From positions 310,001 through 374,000 of the forward strand of contig JACRJX010000007.1 in assembly GCA_016235595.1 (NCBI GenBank): 64,000 nucleotides of DNA. Direction: 5' to 3'. Source of the DNA: Verrucomicrobiota bacterium (GTDB lineage Bacteria; Verrucomicrobiota; Verrucomicrobiia; CAIQCK01). The notes under the pieces are model-generated. The model made no database searches. It was not told the origin of the DNA and worked only from the letters and a program-made list of their open reading frames with translations. Position 1 is the stretch's first letter. Each line of letters opens with the position of its first letter. Below, piece after piece: positions 51,612-60,841 of the stretch. The position numbers and the translations under genes were made by a program.

Positions 51612-53330
51612 TTACCGGAAAAGTTCGTCCGGAGGAATCAAATCTTCTTTCGTTGGTAACGCCGTCGCCTTGGCCCTGGCAGCCGGCGTGTTCGCACCTT
51701 CGGCCTGTGGAATGGGTTGGTCTGCCATCCAGAAATTGTCAATGTCCACGCGAATGATGCCCATGTTGGTCAGCAACGACCAGCGCGCCACATGAAAATC
51801 CACCAACGCTTTGGTGTAGGTCTTGAGGGCTGTGAGCAATGACGACTGCGCATCCAACAGGTCACGCATCTGAGCCCGGCCTGCCTGCAACAACAACGTG
51901 GCGCTTTCAACACGGCGATTGGCCAGGTTTACGGCGGCCGTCTGAATCAGGAAGACCTTCCGCTTTTGTTCCAGTGTGCGCAAGTTCTCACGAATATCGT
52001 TGCGAACATTGTCCAGCGCCAGCGCCAACGACCGCAATTGTTGCTCGAAGCTGATCAACGACGACCGAAACGCGTTGCGCTCATTCAGCCGGTCCAACGG
52101 CAGATTCACCTCGATGCCACCGAGGGCTTTGTATTGGTTGACATCGAAGCGCGAGTAATCATACCCCTGAGACTGTACCATCGTCACACCGGCAAAAACG
52201 TTGAGGTCCGGCATCAGCGCATTGGCGGCCACTTCGATCTTGCGCTTGTAGTCCTCGAACTTGTCGATGTCGTTCTGCACGTCCAGCCGGTGTTTGATGG
52301 CGATCCGGTGGGCAAGATCGTCCGGCAACGACACCATCGGCAGGGCGGTCTTTTGCATTATTTGCAGCGGCGTGTCGTCCAGCACCAATTCCTCGCCCAC
52401 GGCCAGACCGAGCTTGATCTTGAAATCGTCCAGCAAGTTCAGGTAATCCTGCGAATCCGTGATGTAAGTGTTCATGGCCGTCAACTCGTCCTGACGCACC
52501 TGGTCCACCTGGTATGCTGCCAACCGGTCCACGCTCAACGCCTCCGCCTGGAGGCGCGCTCGGTTCAGGTTTTGATAGGTTCCATAATCGTTGCGAATCA
52601 CTTCCCGTTGCTGCAGCAGCCGGAAATAGCTGGTGGTGATGTCCACCGCAAACGTCTGCTCGTAACGCGCGAAAGTGCGGATGTCATAGACCACGTTGCG
52701 CTCCGCCTGGGTTAGATTCTCCGTTACGATCTTGTAGCCCGCGCCTCGCAACAGCGGCTGGGTGAACGTTGCCAGGAACGGCGTCGTGTAATGTATGCCG
52801 CCGCCGCTGTAATACGACAGCACGTCATTGAGCATGCCCACACTAAGCTGGCCGCCGGATTTGAGCAGTTGCGTGACACTGAAGTCTGACTCGATGGACT
52901 GATCCAGCAGGCCACTGCTGTTCCGTGTTATGGCGGCCGTGCTGGACGAGGCCCACTGGGGCCTGAAGTTGTCTCGTTGCGACGTCAGCGTCAGCGCTGT
53001 CAGGTAAACCTTCTCTTTTTGATATTGATAGTCCCGGCTTCGGGCCACGGCGGTCTTGAGCGCCTCGGCCAGCGTCATGGGCTGCTTCGACGTCTTCAGC
53101 CGCTGCTGGATGATCTCCAGACCGGGAATTGCGTCGGGTTTGCGGCTGGAGTAGGGGGTATTGATGGTGAATGCGCTGTTGGTTTTGCCGAGAATTTCCC
53201 CCTGCCGCTTGCCGATGATGCCGTAGACTTCCTTATCTGCTGATTGCTGATAGTGGTCGCGCCCGCAGCCCGCCCACAAGCAACAGGCGGTCAACGCAAT
53301 CAGTGACAGTATCCAACGGCGTATTTCCAT
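51612..53330 (-). CDS. TolC-family outer-membrane efflux lipoprotein
   Basis: 572 residues from the ATG at 53330, chosen because it yields a lipoprotein signal (ILSLIALTACCLWAGC with the lipobox Cys at residue 22). The helical outer-membrane factor pattern repeats twice, with LAEALKTAVARSRDYQYQKE at the first half and QAGRAQMRDLLDAQSSLLTA in the second. Forms the outer-membrane exit duct for the MacAB-like exporter, whose genes follow from 14 nt downstream. First gene of the operon. Confidence 0.93.
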   Translation of the reverse strand: MEIRRWILSLIALTACCLWAGCGRDHYQQSADKEVYGIIGKRQGEILGKTNSAFTINTPYSSRKPDAIPGLEIIQQRLKTSKQPMTLAEALKTAVARSRDYQYQKEKVYLTALTLTSQRDNFRPQWASSSTAAITRNSSGLLDQSIESDFSVTQLLKSGGQLSVGMLNDVLSYYSGGGIHYTTPFLATFTQPLLRGAGYKIVTENLTQAERNVVYDIRTFARYEQTFAVDITTSYFRLLQQREVIRNDYGTYQNLNRARLQAEALSVDRLAAYQVDQVRQDELTAMNTYITDSQDYLNLLDDFKIKLGLAVGEELVLDDTPLQIMQKTALPMVSLPDDLAHRIAIKHRLDVQNDIDKFEDYKRKIEVAANALMPDLNVFAGVTMVQSQGYDYSRFDVNQYKALGGIEVNLPLDRLNERNAFRSSLISFEQQLRSLALALDNVRNDIRENLRTLEQKRKVFLIQTAAVNLANRRVESATLLLQAGRAQMRDLLDAQSSLLTALKTYTKALVDFHVARWSLLTNMGIIRVDIDNFWMADQPIPQAEGANTPAARAKATALPTKEDLIPPDELFR

Positions 53331-53536
53331 TATTCTCGCTGAACGGTAAAGAAAGCCATGCGCGGCATTCTCGGGCACTTCCACAGAACCGCTTCATAAT
53401 GATTGCACAAGGAAACGGCTGCGCTAAAGGAAATTTTTGGGAATTATACCAAAGTACAGTAGGCGCGTTCTGCGCATGGACGCCTGCCGCACGCCTCGTT
53501 ATCGCAGCCAGTTGCGTGAGCCAAACCGGAAAACAG
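53331..53536. other. Intergenic region upstream of the export operon
   Basis: No gene. Holds the operon's likely promoter (next entry) and the end of mqnC. Confidence 0.5.
53443..53451 (-). promoter_or_regulatory. Extended -10 promoter candidate for the TolC-MacAB operon
   Basis: TGG followed by TATAAT on the minus strand (53451-53443), a TGN extended -10. No good -35 at 16-18 nt. A leader of about 110 nt would precede the ATG at 53330. Confidence 0.4.
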
Positions 53537-54631
53537 TCAGTCCAGCAACCGGTATCCGTTGTCCCGCTGGCGTGGCTCGTAGCCCAATTCGGCGATGAGG
53601 CGCTTCATTTCCTCCAGGGTCACGCAGAATGCCGTGCCGGCGCTGCTGACGACGTTCTCCTCCATCATCAGGCCGCCAAAATCGTTCGCGCCGAACTTTA
53701 GCGCCACCTGGCCGATCTTGGGACCTTGCGTGACCCATGACGCCTGAACGTTATCGAAGTTGTCGAGAAAGACCCGCGCCAACGCCAGCATCCGCAGGTA
53801 CTCGTGGCTGCCGACCTTCTCGGCATGGAGCTTGGTGTTCCCAGGTTGGAACGTCCAGCAGATGAAGGCCGTGAAACCGCCGGTCTCATCTTGCAGGCCG
53901 CGAAGCCGTTGGAGGTGCTCGATGCGATCCTCCACCGTCTCGATGTGGCCGAACATCATCGTCGCGCTGGTGCGCAGGCCCTGCTCGTGTGCGCAACGCA
54001 TCACCCCCAGCCACTGGTCGGCGCCGCACTTCTTTGGTGCGATACGGTTGCGGATGCGGTCCACTAGGATTTCTGCGCCGCCGCCGGGAATGCTGCCGAG
54101 GCCGGCTTCCTTGAACCGGCGAATGACCTCCGCCAGCGGCAGTTGAAAGGCATTCGCAAAATGGCAGAATTCCGGTGGCGAGAAACCGTGAATGTTCACC
54201 TGCGGGAAGCGCTCCTTGATGAACCGCAGCAGGTCGAGGTAGAACTCCATGCCAAGCTTGGGATGATGCCCGCCCTGCAACAGAATCTGTGTGCCGCCTG
54301 CAGCAACAAGTTCCTCGATCTTTCGGGCCATCTCGTCGTGCGAGATAACGTAAGCCTCCGCGTCGCCCTCGTCGCGCGAGAAGGCGCAGAACGCGCAGCG
54401 CACGTCGCACACATTGGTGTAGTTGATATTGCGGTCAACGATATAGGTGACGATCTGGTTGCCGCGGCCGTCATAAGCAGTGGCTTTTTTCTGCTGGCGT
54501 CGCGCATCGGCCAACAAGCCCAGCTCGCACAGCGACAACGAGCGATACAGGTGCAGCGCATCCTCGGTCGTGATGCGTCCGCCATCAAGAGCGGTGCCGA
54601 TGATACGGTCGAGTGTTGCGTCGCCGGTCAT
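53537..54631 (-). CDS. mqnC: Cyclic dehypoxanthinyl futalosine synthase
   Basis: 364 residues. Radical-SAM motif CDVRCAFCAF (about residue 75), then ILLQGGHHPKLGMEFYLDLL, PGGGAEILVDRIR and CWTFQPGNTKLH, as in MqnC. It cyclises dehypoxanthine futalosine with a 5'-deoxyadenosyl radical in the futalosine route to menaquinone. Last gene of the ubiX-mqnP-mqnE-mqnA-mqnC unit. MqnB, MqnD and the UbiD-type decarboxylase are not in the window. Confidence 0.94.
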   Translation of the reverse strand: MTGDATLDRIIGTALDGGRITTEDALHLYRSLSLCELGLLADARRQQKKATAYDGRGNQIVTYIVDRNINYTNVCDVRCAFCAFSRDEGDAEAYVISHDEMARKIEELVAAGGTQILLQGGHHPKLGMEFYLDLLRFIKERFPQVNIHGFSPPEFCHFANAFQLPLAEVIRRFKEAGLGSIPGGGAEILVDRIRNRIAPKKCGADQWLGVMRCAHEQGLRTSATMMFGHIETVEDRIEHLQRLRGLQDETGGFTAFICWTFQPGNTKLHAEKVGSHEYLRMLALARVFLDNFDNVQASWVTQGPKIGQVALKFGANDFGGLMMEENVVSSAGTAFCVTLEEMKRLIAELGYEPRQRDNGYRLLD

Positions 54632-54665
54632 GCTTTCCTGACGCTTTTCGCGTGAAGCCCTCTGT

Positions 54666-55436
54666 TCATTTCACAAAGTTCAATTCGTAGGGTGCTTTCA
54701 ATTCGCCGAGCTCGATCAACAGTTGACGGAACAACCGCATGGCGTCTTTTTCGCGCGGGCCGAGGTTGAAATAAACGTTCTGGCCGAAATAGCGGCGGCG
54801 GAAGGCAGCGTCGCCGCCCTGCTCGCGCGCGATGATGTCCTCGATGTGCGCGGCGCCGGCAGTGCGCGCAGCGGCCAGCTTCTTGACGAGGATGGGCAGT
54901 TCCGGATAGTCGGCATGGACGGCCCAGACGGCGAAGACGAACGGCATGCGCGTCCAGTCGGACCACGCCTGGCCAAGGTCGAGTATTTGCCAGTCGCCGT
55001 GGGCCTGATGAAACCGAATGGCTTGGTCGCCGATGAGCATCTGCGCGTCGGCGTTGCTGCGCTTGTCGGCGAGGGATTCGGTGACGTAGCGCAGCTTGAG
55101 ACCGAAACGTTTTTGCAGAAGGACTTTCAGCAGGAGCGCGGAGGTGCTGGAGGAGGCATCCACAACGACCTCGCGCAGCGATTGCAGCGGGCCGCGGTGG
55201 GCGAGGATGACGCTGTAAACGGGGCCGCAGCACGCGATGGCGATATCGTCCACAATGACGTAGCCGGGACGGCGGAAGACTTCGACAACGGGAACGAGGC
55301 CGGTGTCGATCTCTCGCGCAGCCAGGCGTTGGGCGAGTCGGGAGGGATGTTCAAGCACGACTTCTTTTTCCAAGCCGTAGATAAGCGGCTTGGCATTGAG
55401 GTAAGGGACGCTGCCGATGCGGGGGGAGGGACTCAT
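54666..55436 (-). CDS. mqnA: Chorismate dehydratase
   Basis: 256 residues. MqnA/periplasmic-binding-like fold: IGSVPYLNAKPLIYGLE at the N terminus, PSRLAQRLAAREIDTGLVPV (about 30), DASSSTSALLLKVLLQ (92) and LDLGQAWSDWTRMPFVFAVW (150). Dehydrates chorismate to 3-[(1-carboxyvinyl)oxy]benzoate, the first step of the futalosine pathway. Overlaps the end of mqnE by 4 nt; 34 nt before mqnC. Confidence 0.95.
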   Translation of the reverse strand: MSPSPRIGSVPYLNAKPLIYGLEKEVVLEHPSRLAQRLAAREIDTGLVPVVEVFRRPGYVIVDDIAIACCGPVYSVILAHRGPLQSLREVVVDASSSTSALLLKVLLQKRFGLKLRYVTESLADKRSNADAQMLIGDQAIRFHQAHGDWQILDLGQAWSDWTRMPFVFAVWAVHADYPELPILVKKLAAARTAGAAHIEDIIAREQGGDAAFRRRYFGQNVYFNLGPREKDAMRLFRQLLIELGELKAPYELNFVK

Positions 55437-56596
55437 GAATTGGACTTCCGCGCCGGCTCGGCGGCGGTCTTGATGATCTTGATGGGCCGAAAGAGCGAGT
55501 CGCGCTGGACGGGAATGCGGCCGGCTTCGCGGATGGCGCGTTCGAGTTGCTCGCGGGTTTGTTGCTGGCCGCCGCGGCCGCCGGCCATCTCGAAGATGCG
55601 TTCCTCAATGATGGTGCCGTGCAGGTCGTCCACGCCGAAGCTGAGGGAGACTTGCGCGAGCTTCATGCCGAGTGCGATCCAGTAGCCGGTGATATGGTCG
55701 AAGTTGTCGAGATAGATGCGGGCGACGGCGAGATTGCGGAGGTCGTCGAAGCCGCTGGCCGGCGTGAGGTGCGCGAGTCGTGTTTTGTTCGGCACAAAGT
55801 GCAGCGGCACGAACGAGGTGAAACCGCGCGTCTCCTCCTGAAGCTCGCGCAGCCGGCACAGGTGGTCCACGCGTTCTTCCGGTGTCTCGATGTGGCCGTA
55901 GAGCATGGTGCACGTGGAACGCATCCCCATGCGATGCCAGGTGCGATGGCAATCGAGGTATTGATCGGCGGTTTCCTTGCCTTTGCAGAGGATGTCGCGG
56001 ACGCGCTGTGAGAAGATCTCCGCGCCACCGCCTGTGATGGAGTCGAGGCCGGCCTCGCGCAGGAGGGCGAGAATTTCGGCGAGTGGCTTCCTGGTCAGCG
56101 AGGCGAAATGGTAGAGCTCGACAGCGGTGAAGGCTTTGATGTGCAGGTTTGGGTCAAGCGCCTTTAGCGCGCGGATCATGCCGGTGTAGTAGCTGAACGG
56201 CAACGACGGATGCAGCCCGCCGACGATATGGACTTCGGTGATGCCGAGCCGCAGGTCATTGGAGACGCGCTCGACCATTTGCTCGAGGGTCAACTCGAAC
56301 GCTCCGGCGTCGCGCTTCTTCCTGCCAAACTCGCAAAACTGGCAACAGAGGATGCAGATGTTGGAGTAGTTCAGGTAACGGTTGAGGATGTAGGAGGCGT
56401 GTTGGCCGTTCTTGCGCTCGCGGACGACGCTGGCGATCGCGCCGAGGGCGGCGAGGTCGCGGGAGCGATAGAGACGAAGGGCGTCGTCGTCACTGATACG
56501 TTGGCTGGCGGCGACCTTGTCGTAGATGTCGGCCAGATCGGAAATCATAACGCCGGCATGTTTGCCGGCGCGGCGGATGAGTGTCTCTAAAACCAT
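55433..56596 (-). CDS. mqnE: Aminodeoxyfutalosine synthase
   Basis: 387 residues from the ATG at 56596, which overlaps the mqnP stop; the ATG at 56548 is an alternative and the longer open frame to 56695 is not. Radical-SAM motif CILCCQFCEF (about residue 79), VHIVGGLHPSLPFSYY, ITGGGAEIFSQRVR and PLHFVPNKTRL. It joins the MqnA product with SAM to give aminofutalosine. Paralogous with mqnC, and in the usual order before mqnA. Confidence 0.94.
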   Translation of the reverse strand: MVLETLIRRAGKHAGVMISDLADIYDKVAASQRISDDDALRLYRSRDLAALGAIASVVRERKNGQHASYILNRYLNYSNICILCCQFCEFGRKKRDAGAFELTLEQMVERVSNDLRLGITEVHIVGGLHPSLPFSYYTGMIRALKALDPNLHIKAFTAVELYHFASLTRKPLAEILALLREAGLDSITGGGAEIFSQRVRDILCKGKETADQYLDCHRTWHRMGMRSTCTMLYGHIETPEERVDHLCRLRELQEETRGFTSFVPLHFVPNKTRLAHLTPASGFDDLRNLAVARIYLDNFDHITGYWIALGMKLAQVSLSFGVDDLHGTIIEERIFEMAGGRGGQQQTREQLERAIREAGRIPVQRDSLFRPIKIIKTAAEPARKSNS

Positions 56597-57522
56597 GTGA
56601 ACAACCGTTTCGGCAAATAGACATCGGCGGCGACGGCGATGAACAACACGCTGCTCACCAGGGCGTTGACCCGGAAGAAGGCCACGTTGACCCATTTGAG
56701 CGATCGCCAGCTCGCAATGATGTGCTCAACGGCAAGCATGACGACGATGACCGCAAGCCCGCTCCAGAACGGCCCGCGCCGTTGCGCCACCAGCCCGAAG
56801 ATCAACAGCAGCGCGACGGTGAAACCGTGCAGGATGCGCGCGAGCGTGAGCGCTCCGTAGGGGCCGAAGCGCACGACCATCGAGTGCAGGCCATGTTCGC
56901 GGTCGAACTCCTCGTCTTGGATGGCATAGATCATGTCGAATCCAGCGACCCAGAGCGTCACTGCCGCGCCGAGCAGGATCGGCGCGATGTGCAGAGTGCC
57001 GGTGACAGCGATCCACGCGCCGATAGGCGAGATGCCAAGCGCGACGCCGAGAAAGAAGTGCGAGTAGTCGGTAAAACGCTTGGTGAACGAGTAGAACAAG
57101 ATGATGAAGAGCGCCACGGGCGAGAGCCAGAAGCAGAGCGGGTTGAGAAACCATGCGGCGGTGACGAGCGCGGCGGCGCCGGCGAACACAAGCAGCCATG
57201 CGCTGAAGAGGCTTAGCTGGCGTTGCGGCAGGTGTCGCATGGCGGTGCGGGGGTTGGCGGCGTCGAATTTGCGGTCCACGATGCGGTTGAATGCCATCGC
57301 TGCCGTGCGTGCGCCAACCATCGCGACCAGGATCAGCAGCAGGGTGCCCCACTCCAGCGCCGGCGCGGGACTGAGCTTCTTCTCGAACGCGACCAGCATG
57401 GAGGCGAGCGCAAACGGCAGCGCAAAGATCGTGTGCGAGAACTTCACGAACTCGCCGAGTTTGAGCAGATAGGCCATTGGCCCGCGATTCGGTGCGGTGC
57501 TCACGATTCCGTTTCCATCCAT
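56587..57522 (-). CDS. mqnP: UbiA-family prenyltransferase of menaquinone synthesis (MqnP-type)
   Basis: 311 residues (ATG at 57522; M16 at 57477 also possible). About nine membrane helices and both Asp-rich motifs: NRIVDRKFDAANPRT (about 79) and YAIQDEEFDREHG (about 200). Attaches the polyprenyl tail to 1,4-dihydroxy-6-naphthoate in the inner membrane; the role follows from its place between ubiX and mqnE. Overlaps ubiX by 22 nt. Confidence 0.9.
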   Translation of the reverse strand: MDGNGIVSTAPNRGPMAYLLKLGEFVKFSHTIFALPFALASMLVAFEKKLSPAPALEWGTLLLILVAMVGARTAAMAFNRIVDRKFDAANPRTAMRHLPQRQLSLFSAWLLVFAGAAALVTAAWFLNPLCFWLSPVALFIILFYSFTKRFTDYSHFFLGVALGISPIGAWIAVTGTLHIAPILLGAAVTLWVAGFDMIYAIQDEEFDREHGLHSMVVRFGPYGALTLARILHGFTVALLLIFGLVAQRRGPFWSGLAVIVVMLAVEHIIASWRSLKWVNVAFFRVNALVSSVLFIAVAADVYLPKRLFTWF

Positions 57523-58055
57523 CGCTTGGCCAGCTTGTGTTCGATGCCGAGGTGGTCGAGGACGCGTGCGACGACGGTGTCCACAACCTGTTGGACGGTT
57601 TGTGGGCGGCCGTAGAACGACGGCGTGGCTGGGATGATGTCCGCGCCGGCTTCAAGGAGACGCTCCATGTTGCGGACGTGGATGAGGTTGTAAGGCGTCT
57701 CGCGCGGCACGAGGATGAGCTTGCGGCGTTCCTTCAGGAATACGTCGGCGGCGCGGCAGATCGTGTCGTCGCTCGTGCCATGGGCGATCCGGCCGAGCGT
57801 GCCCATCGAGCATGGGATGACGACCATCGCATCGAACCGGGCCGAGCCGCTGACAAATGGCGCATGCATCGAGCGGTTGTCATAACCGATGACGTCTTTG
57901 GCCACGACGAGCTTGCCGCCGTCCAGTTCCAGGGCGGCGACCTCTTTTGCGGGGTCGCTCGACACCAGATGGACCTCCTGCCCGTGCAGGTGGTCGAGCA
58001 ACCGCTGGGCGTAAAGCGCCCCGCTGGCTCCAGTGATGGCAACGACAAGTTTCAT
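57501..58055 (-). CDS. ubiX: Flavin prenyltransferase UbiX
   Basis: 184 residues from the ATG at 58055. FMN-binding start KLVVAITGASGALYAQRLLD, PFVSGSARFDAMVVIPCSMGTLGRIA (about 70), and the C-terminal LVPRETPYNLIHVRNMERLLEAG with ATPSFYGRPQT are diagnostic. Makes prenylated FMN for UbiD-type decarboxylases; in the futalosine pathway the partner (MqnL) is expected elsewhere in the genome. First gene of the mqn unit. Confidence 0.95.
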   Translation of the reverse strand: MKLVVAITGASGALYAQRLLDHLHGQEVHLVSSDPAKEVAALELDGGKLVVAKDVIGYDNRSMHAPFVSGSARFDAMVVIPCSMGTLGRIAHGTSDDTICRAADVFLKERRKLILVPRETPYNLIHVRNMERLLEAGADIIPATPSFYGRPQTVQQVVDTVVARVLDHLGIEHKLAKRWMETES

Positions 58056-58239
58056 GTGCACAGTAGAGTGCCGAACGGTGAGGGCGTTGACAAGAGGCGA
58101 GTGCCGCCCATTCGACGGTTTGACGCCGCCATGCGTCCTGCGCAAGCTCGCGGCAATCTGCCTGCGGGTATCCACAATGACCCTCTGCTGTCTGCGCTGG
58201 ACACAAAACAGCGCCTGCCGGCTTGGGGGCCTCTTGTAA

Positions 58240-58269
58240 TTGTATTGGGTGTGCTGCGACCGTTATAAT
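58240..58269 (+). promoter_or_regulatory. Promoter giving a leaderless dinB mRNA
   Basis: TTGTAT (58240-58245), 18-nt spacer, TATAAT (58264-58269). The ATG at 58277 is 7 nt beyond the -10, so the transcript could start at its A. The upstream ATG at 58268 lies inside the -10. No LexA-like palindrome is evident. Confidence 0.6.
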
Positions 58270-58276
58270 GTCTTCC

Positions 58277-59446
58277 ATGGCAACGAGCCGCACCATCCTG
58301 CATGTGGATATGGATGCGTTCTTCACGTCGGTGGAACAGCGGGACCGTCCGGAACTGCGTGGGAAGCCGGTTGTCGTTGGCGCGCCACCGGACAAGCGCG
58401 GGGTTGTGGCGGCGGCGAGCTATGAGGCACGAAAGTTTGGGGTCCATTCGGCCATGCCGTCGCGGACGGCGTACCGGCTTTGTCCACAGGCGGTGTTTCT
58501 GCGAGGCGACCACGCCAAATACAGCCGCGAGAGCGAACGGGTGATGATGATTCTGCGGCAGTTCACGCCGCTTGTGGAACAGGTGAGCGTCGATGAGGCG
58601 TATTTGGAGGCAACCGCATCGCTGCAACTGTTCGGCACGGGTGAGCAGATCGCGCGCGAGATCAAGCGTCGCATTCGCGAGACAACCGGGCTGACGGCAT
58701 CGGTGGGCGTCGCGCCAAACAAGTTTTTGGCGAAGCTGGCGTCGGACATGCGCAAACCTGACGGACTGATGGTGATCAGGGACGAGGACAAACTCGACGT
58801 CTTGCGGCCGTTGCCGATTGGACGGGTTGCGGGCATCGGCAAGAAAACCGAGCCGATGTTTCACGATCTCGGCATTCACACGATTGGTGACCTGCAACGA
58901 TTTCCTGTGGAGACACTGCGGGCACGATTCGGCGTTTGGGCGGACGAGATCAAAGCGCGGGCATTGGGCGAGGACGACCGGCTCGTGGAGCCTTACAGCG
59001 AGACGAAGTCCATTAGCAACGAGACGACGTTCGAGAAAGACGTGAGCAACATGGATGCACTGGAGCGAGCCGTGCGCGAGCTGGCGGGCGAGGTGGGCCG
59101 GCGATTGAGGGCGGAAGGGGTTCGATCCCGCACCGTGCAGTTGAAATTGCGTTGGGGTGATTTCACGACACTGACGCGCCGGGCGACGCTGCCTGAAGCG
59201 ACGGACGACGAGGGGCGAATCGCGGAGGTGGCGATGCAATTGTTGCGGCACGAATTGAGCGAGCCCCGACCGGTGCGGTTGATTGGAGTGGGTGGACAAA
59301 ACCTGCTGCGAAGCCCGAGGCAATTGGATCTGCTTGATCGCGGTTCCAACCGGCGGGATGATCTCAATCGTGCTGCGGACGCGGTGCGAGCCCGGTTTGG
59401 CGCGAAGAAACTCAGACGTGGCGGCGAACTGCAGGAAACTGCCTGA
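58277..59446 (+). CDS. dinB: DNA polymerase IV, Y-family
   Basis: 389 residues from the ATG at 58277. Catalytic motifs: ILHVDMDAFFTSVEQ (residues 7-21), YSRESERVM, and VSVDEAYLEATAS with the catalytic Asp-Glu pair (about 103). The palm-thumb region has SVGVAPNKFLAKLASDMRKP and the HhH region GRVAGIGKKTEPMFHDLGI. The little finger ends near residue 350, and no clear beta-clamp motif is obvious at the C terminus. Error-prone lesion bypass. Downstream gene begins 22 nt later. Confidence 0.94.
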   Translation: MATSRTILHVDMDAFFTSVEQRDRPELRGKPVVVGAPPDKRGVVAAASYEARKFGVHSAMPSRTAYRLCPQAVFLRGDHAKYSRESERVMMILRQFTPLVEQVSVDEAYLEATASLQLFGTGEQIAREIKRRIRETTGLTASVGVAPNKFLAKLASDMRKPDGLMVIRDEDKLDVLRPLPIGRVAGIGKKTEPMFHDLGIHTIGDLQRFPVETLRARFGVWADEIKARALGEDDRLVEPYSETKSISNETTFEKDVSNMDALERAVRELAGEVGRRLRAEGVRSRTVQLKLRWGDFTTLTRRATLPEATDDEGRIAEVAMQLLRHELSEPRPVRLIGVGGQNLLRSPRQLDLLDRGSNRRDDLNRAADAVRARFGAKKLRRGGELQETA

Positions 59447-59467
59447 AGAAGGCGAAAGGAGCGACTC

Positions 59468-60589
59468 GTGAGTCAATGCGCAAAGCAGTGCATGAAGATG
59501 GATCGTCGTGTGTTTCTGAAGACGGCTGGCGTTGGTGGAGTGATGTTACCAAACCTCGCGGGGGATGCGGGAGCACGGGAGGATCAGGACGAGAAACACG
59601 CTGGAGAAAAAAACGCGGTCAGCGTCCGTCCGTATCAACTGCTGTGCGTTTTCTGTTCCATCGGTGAGGGCAAAGACGGGGACGAAAAAATCGAGAAACT
59701 CAAGCAGGTCGTCCGCGACCATCCAGATGTTCCACTCCGGATTGTATGTAACGCCGGCGACGTCTATGTCTATCAAGACCCGGGCACGCGGGAAGACTCG
59801 CCGGAGGGCCGCGATTTCAACAGGAAGAGAGACCTGGACATTCTACAGCGCATGAGTTGGCAGCCCGGCACGGTTCTGCCCGCTAGGACGGTTTTTCGAA
59901 GCCTCCACAAGCACATCACGACCGTGGCGGGAATCTGCGGTTACGGCACCGTGACTTCACCGGCATGGAAAGGTTGTCCGAAGGCCAAAAGCGGATGCTA
60001 CGAGAAGGGACGCCAGCAAGGAGTCCAGGCCATCATCCCGCCGAGAACGGAACAGGAGATGGCCAAGGAAAAGGAGCGGTCGATTCAGGCGATGCTTTCG
60101 GCGAAGGAGATAACCATCCGTCCGCATATCCTGCTGTGCGCGGTCTGTCAGTATGGCGGCGGCACACGGCCGCCTTTCAAAGCAGACAACCTGCCGGATT
60201 TGCTGCAAATGATCCTCACCAAGAAACCGGATGTCTCGATCAAGATGGCGAGGCAGGCGGACTGGATGATGTGTGGTCCCTGTCCATCGCGAGTCGCCAA
60301 GTTGAACGCCTGTGTGAACGTCCTGGGTTCCGGCGGTCTCTCCAACGAGAAACGGGATCTGGACATGCTTCAGAAACTCGGCCTGAACTTCGGGAGCGTC
60401 ATGCCGGCGCGAAAGCTTTACCAACTCATCTTCGAGCGCATTCCGACCACGCAGGACATCTGCAAACGGGAGGGCAATCAGTCGCCCTGCGTTTGGTGGG
60501 ACGGCTGCGGCGAGAGCAACTGCAAGAAGGGAAATGCAAACTACGAGAAGGGGCGAAAGGAGCTGATGGAGAAGCTCCAACAAGTCTAG
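59468..60589 (+). CDS. Tat-exported protein with tandem cysteine-rich domains (DUF1284-like)
   Basis: 373 residues; GTG start with AAAGGAG 7 nt upstream. The leader is MDRRVFLKTAGVGGVMLPN (Tat type, RR plus FLK). Residues 50-185 and 215-365 are an internal duplication. Each copy begins with RPYQLLCVFC or RPHILLCAVC, continues through KRDLDILQ or KRDLDMLQ and PARTVFRSL or PARKLYQLI, and ends with a Cys pair and NYEKGR or CYEKGR. The opening resembles DUF1284 proteins. Many conserved cysteines suggest metal binding or iron-sulfur chemistry (inference). Likely coexpressed with dinB by proximity only. Confidence 0.78.
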   Translation: MSQCAKQCMKMDRRVFLKTAGVGGVMLPNLAGDAGAREDQDEKHAGEKNAVSVRPYQLLCVFCSIGEGKDGDEKIEKLKQVVRDHPDVPLRIVCNAGDVYVYQDPGTREDSPEGRDFNRKRDLDILQRMSWQPGTVLPARTVFRSLHKHITTVAGICGYGTVTSPAWKGCPKAKSGCYEKGRQQGVQAIIPPRTEQEMAKEKERSIQAMLSAKEITIRPHILLCAVCQYGGGTRPPFKADNLPDLLQMILTKKPDVSIKMARQADWMMCGPCPSRVAKLNACVNVLGSGGLSNEKRDLDMLQKLGLNFGSVMPARKLYQLIFERIPTTQDICKREGNQSPCVWWDGCGESNCKKGNANYEKGRKELMEKLQQV

Positions 60590-60841
60590 GTTTCCAACTC
60601 ATGCAGGTGTGAAATCCCCGGCTGATTGGTAATGGCTGGCGTTGATTTGCGGACTGTGCGAGAATTCGCGAACTGCAAGATGGCAGGCATGATGATGCAG
60701 GACGCTTGTTTGGGAGCGGGACGAAGGTGCTGTGCGACGGAGGTTTGAGATCAGGTTTTGGAAACAGGAGCTCCCACAATATCCTCCGCCGGTCATTTTG
60801 CTTGTCATGCGAGTTGCCGTAAGTAGCGTTTGGTAAAGACT
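60590..60841. other. Intergenic region before tRNA-Leu
   Basis: No convincing gene on either strand; short minus-strand frames run through the tRNA and are not credible. No strong promoter seen; TTGCTT and TAAGTA, 16 nt apart near 60798-60825, may serve the tRNA. Confidence 0.4.
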
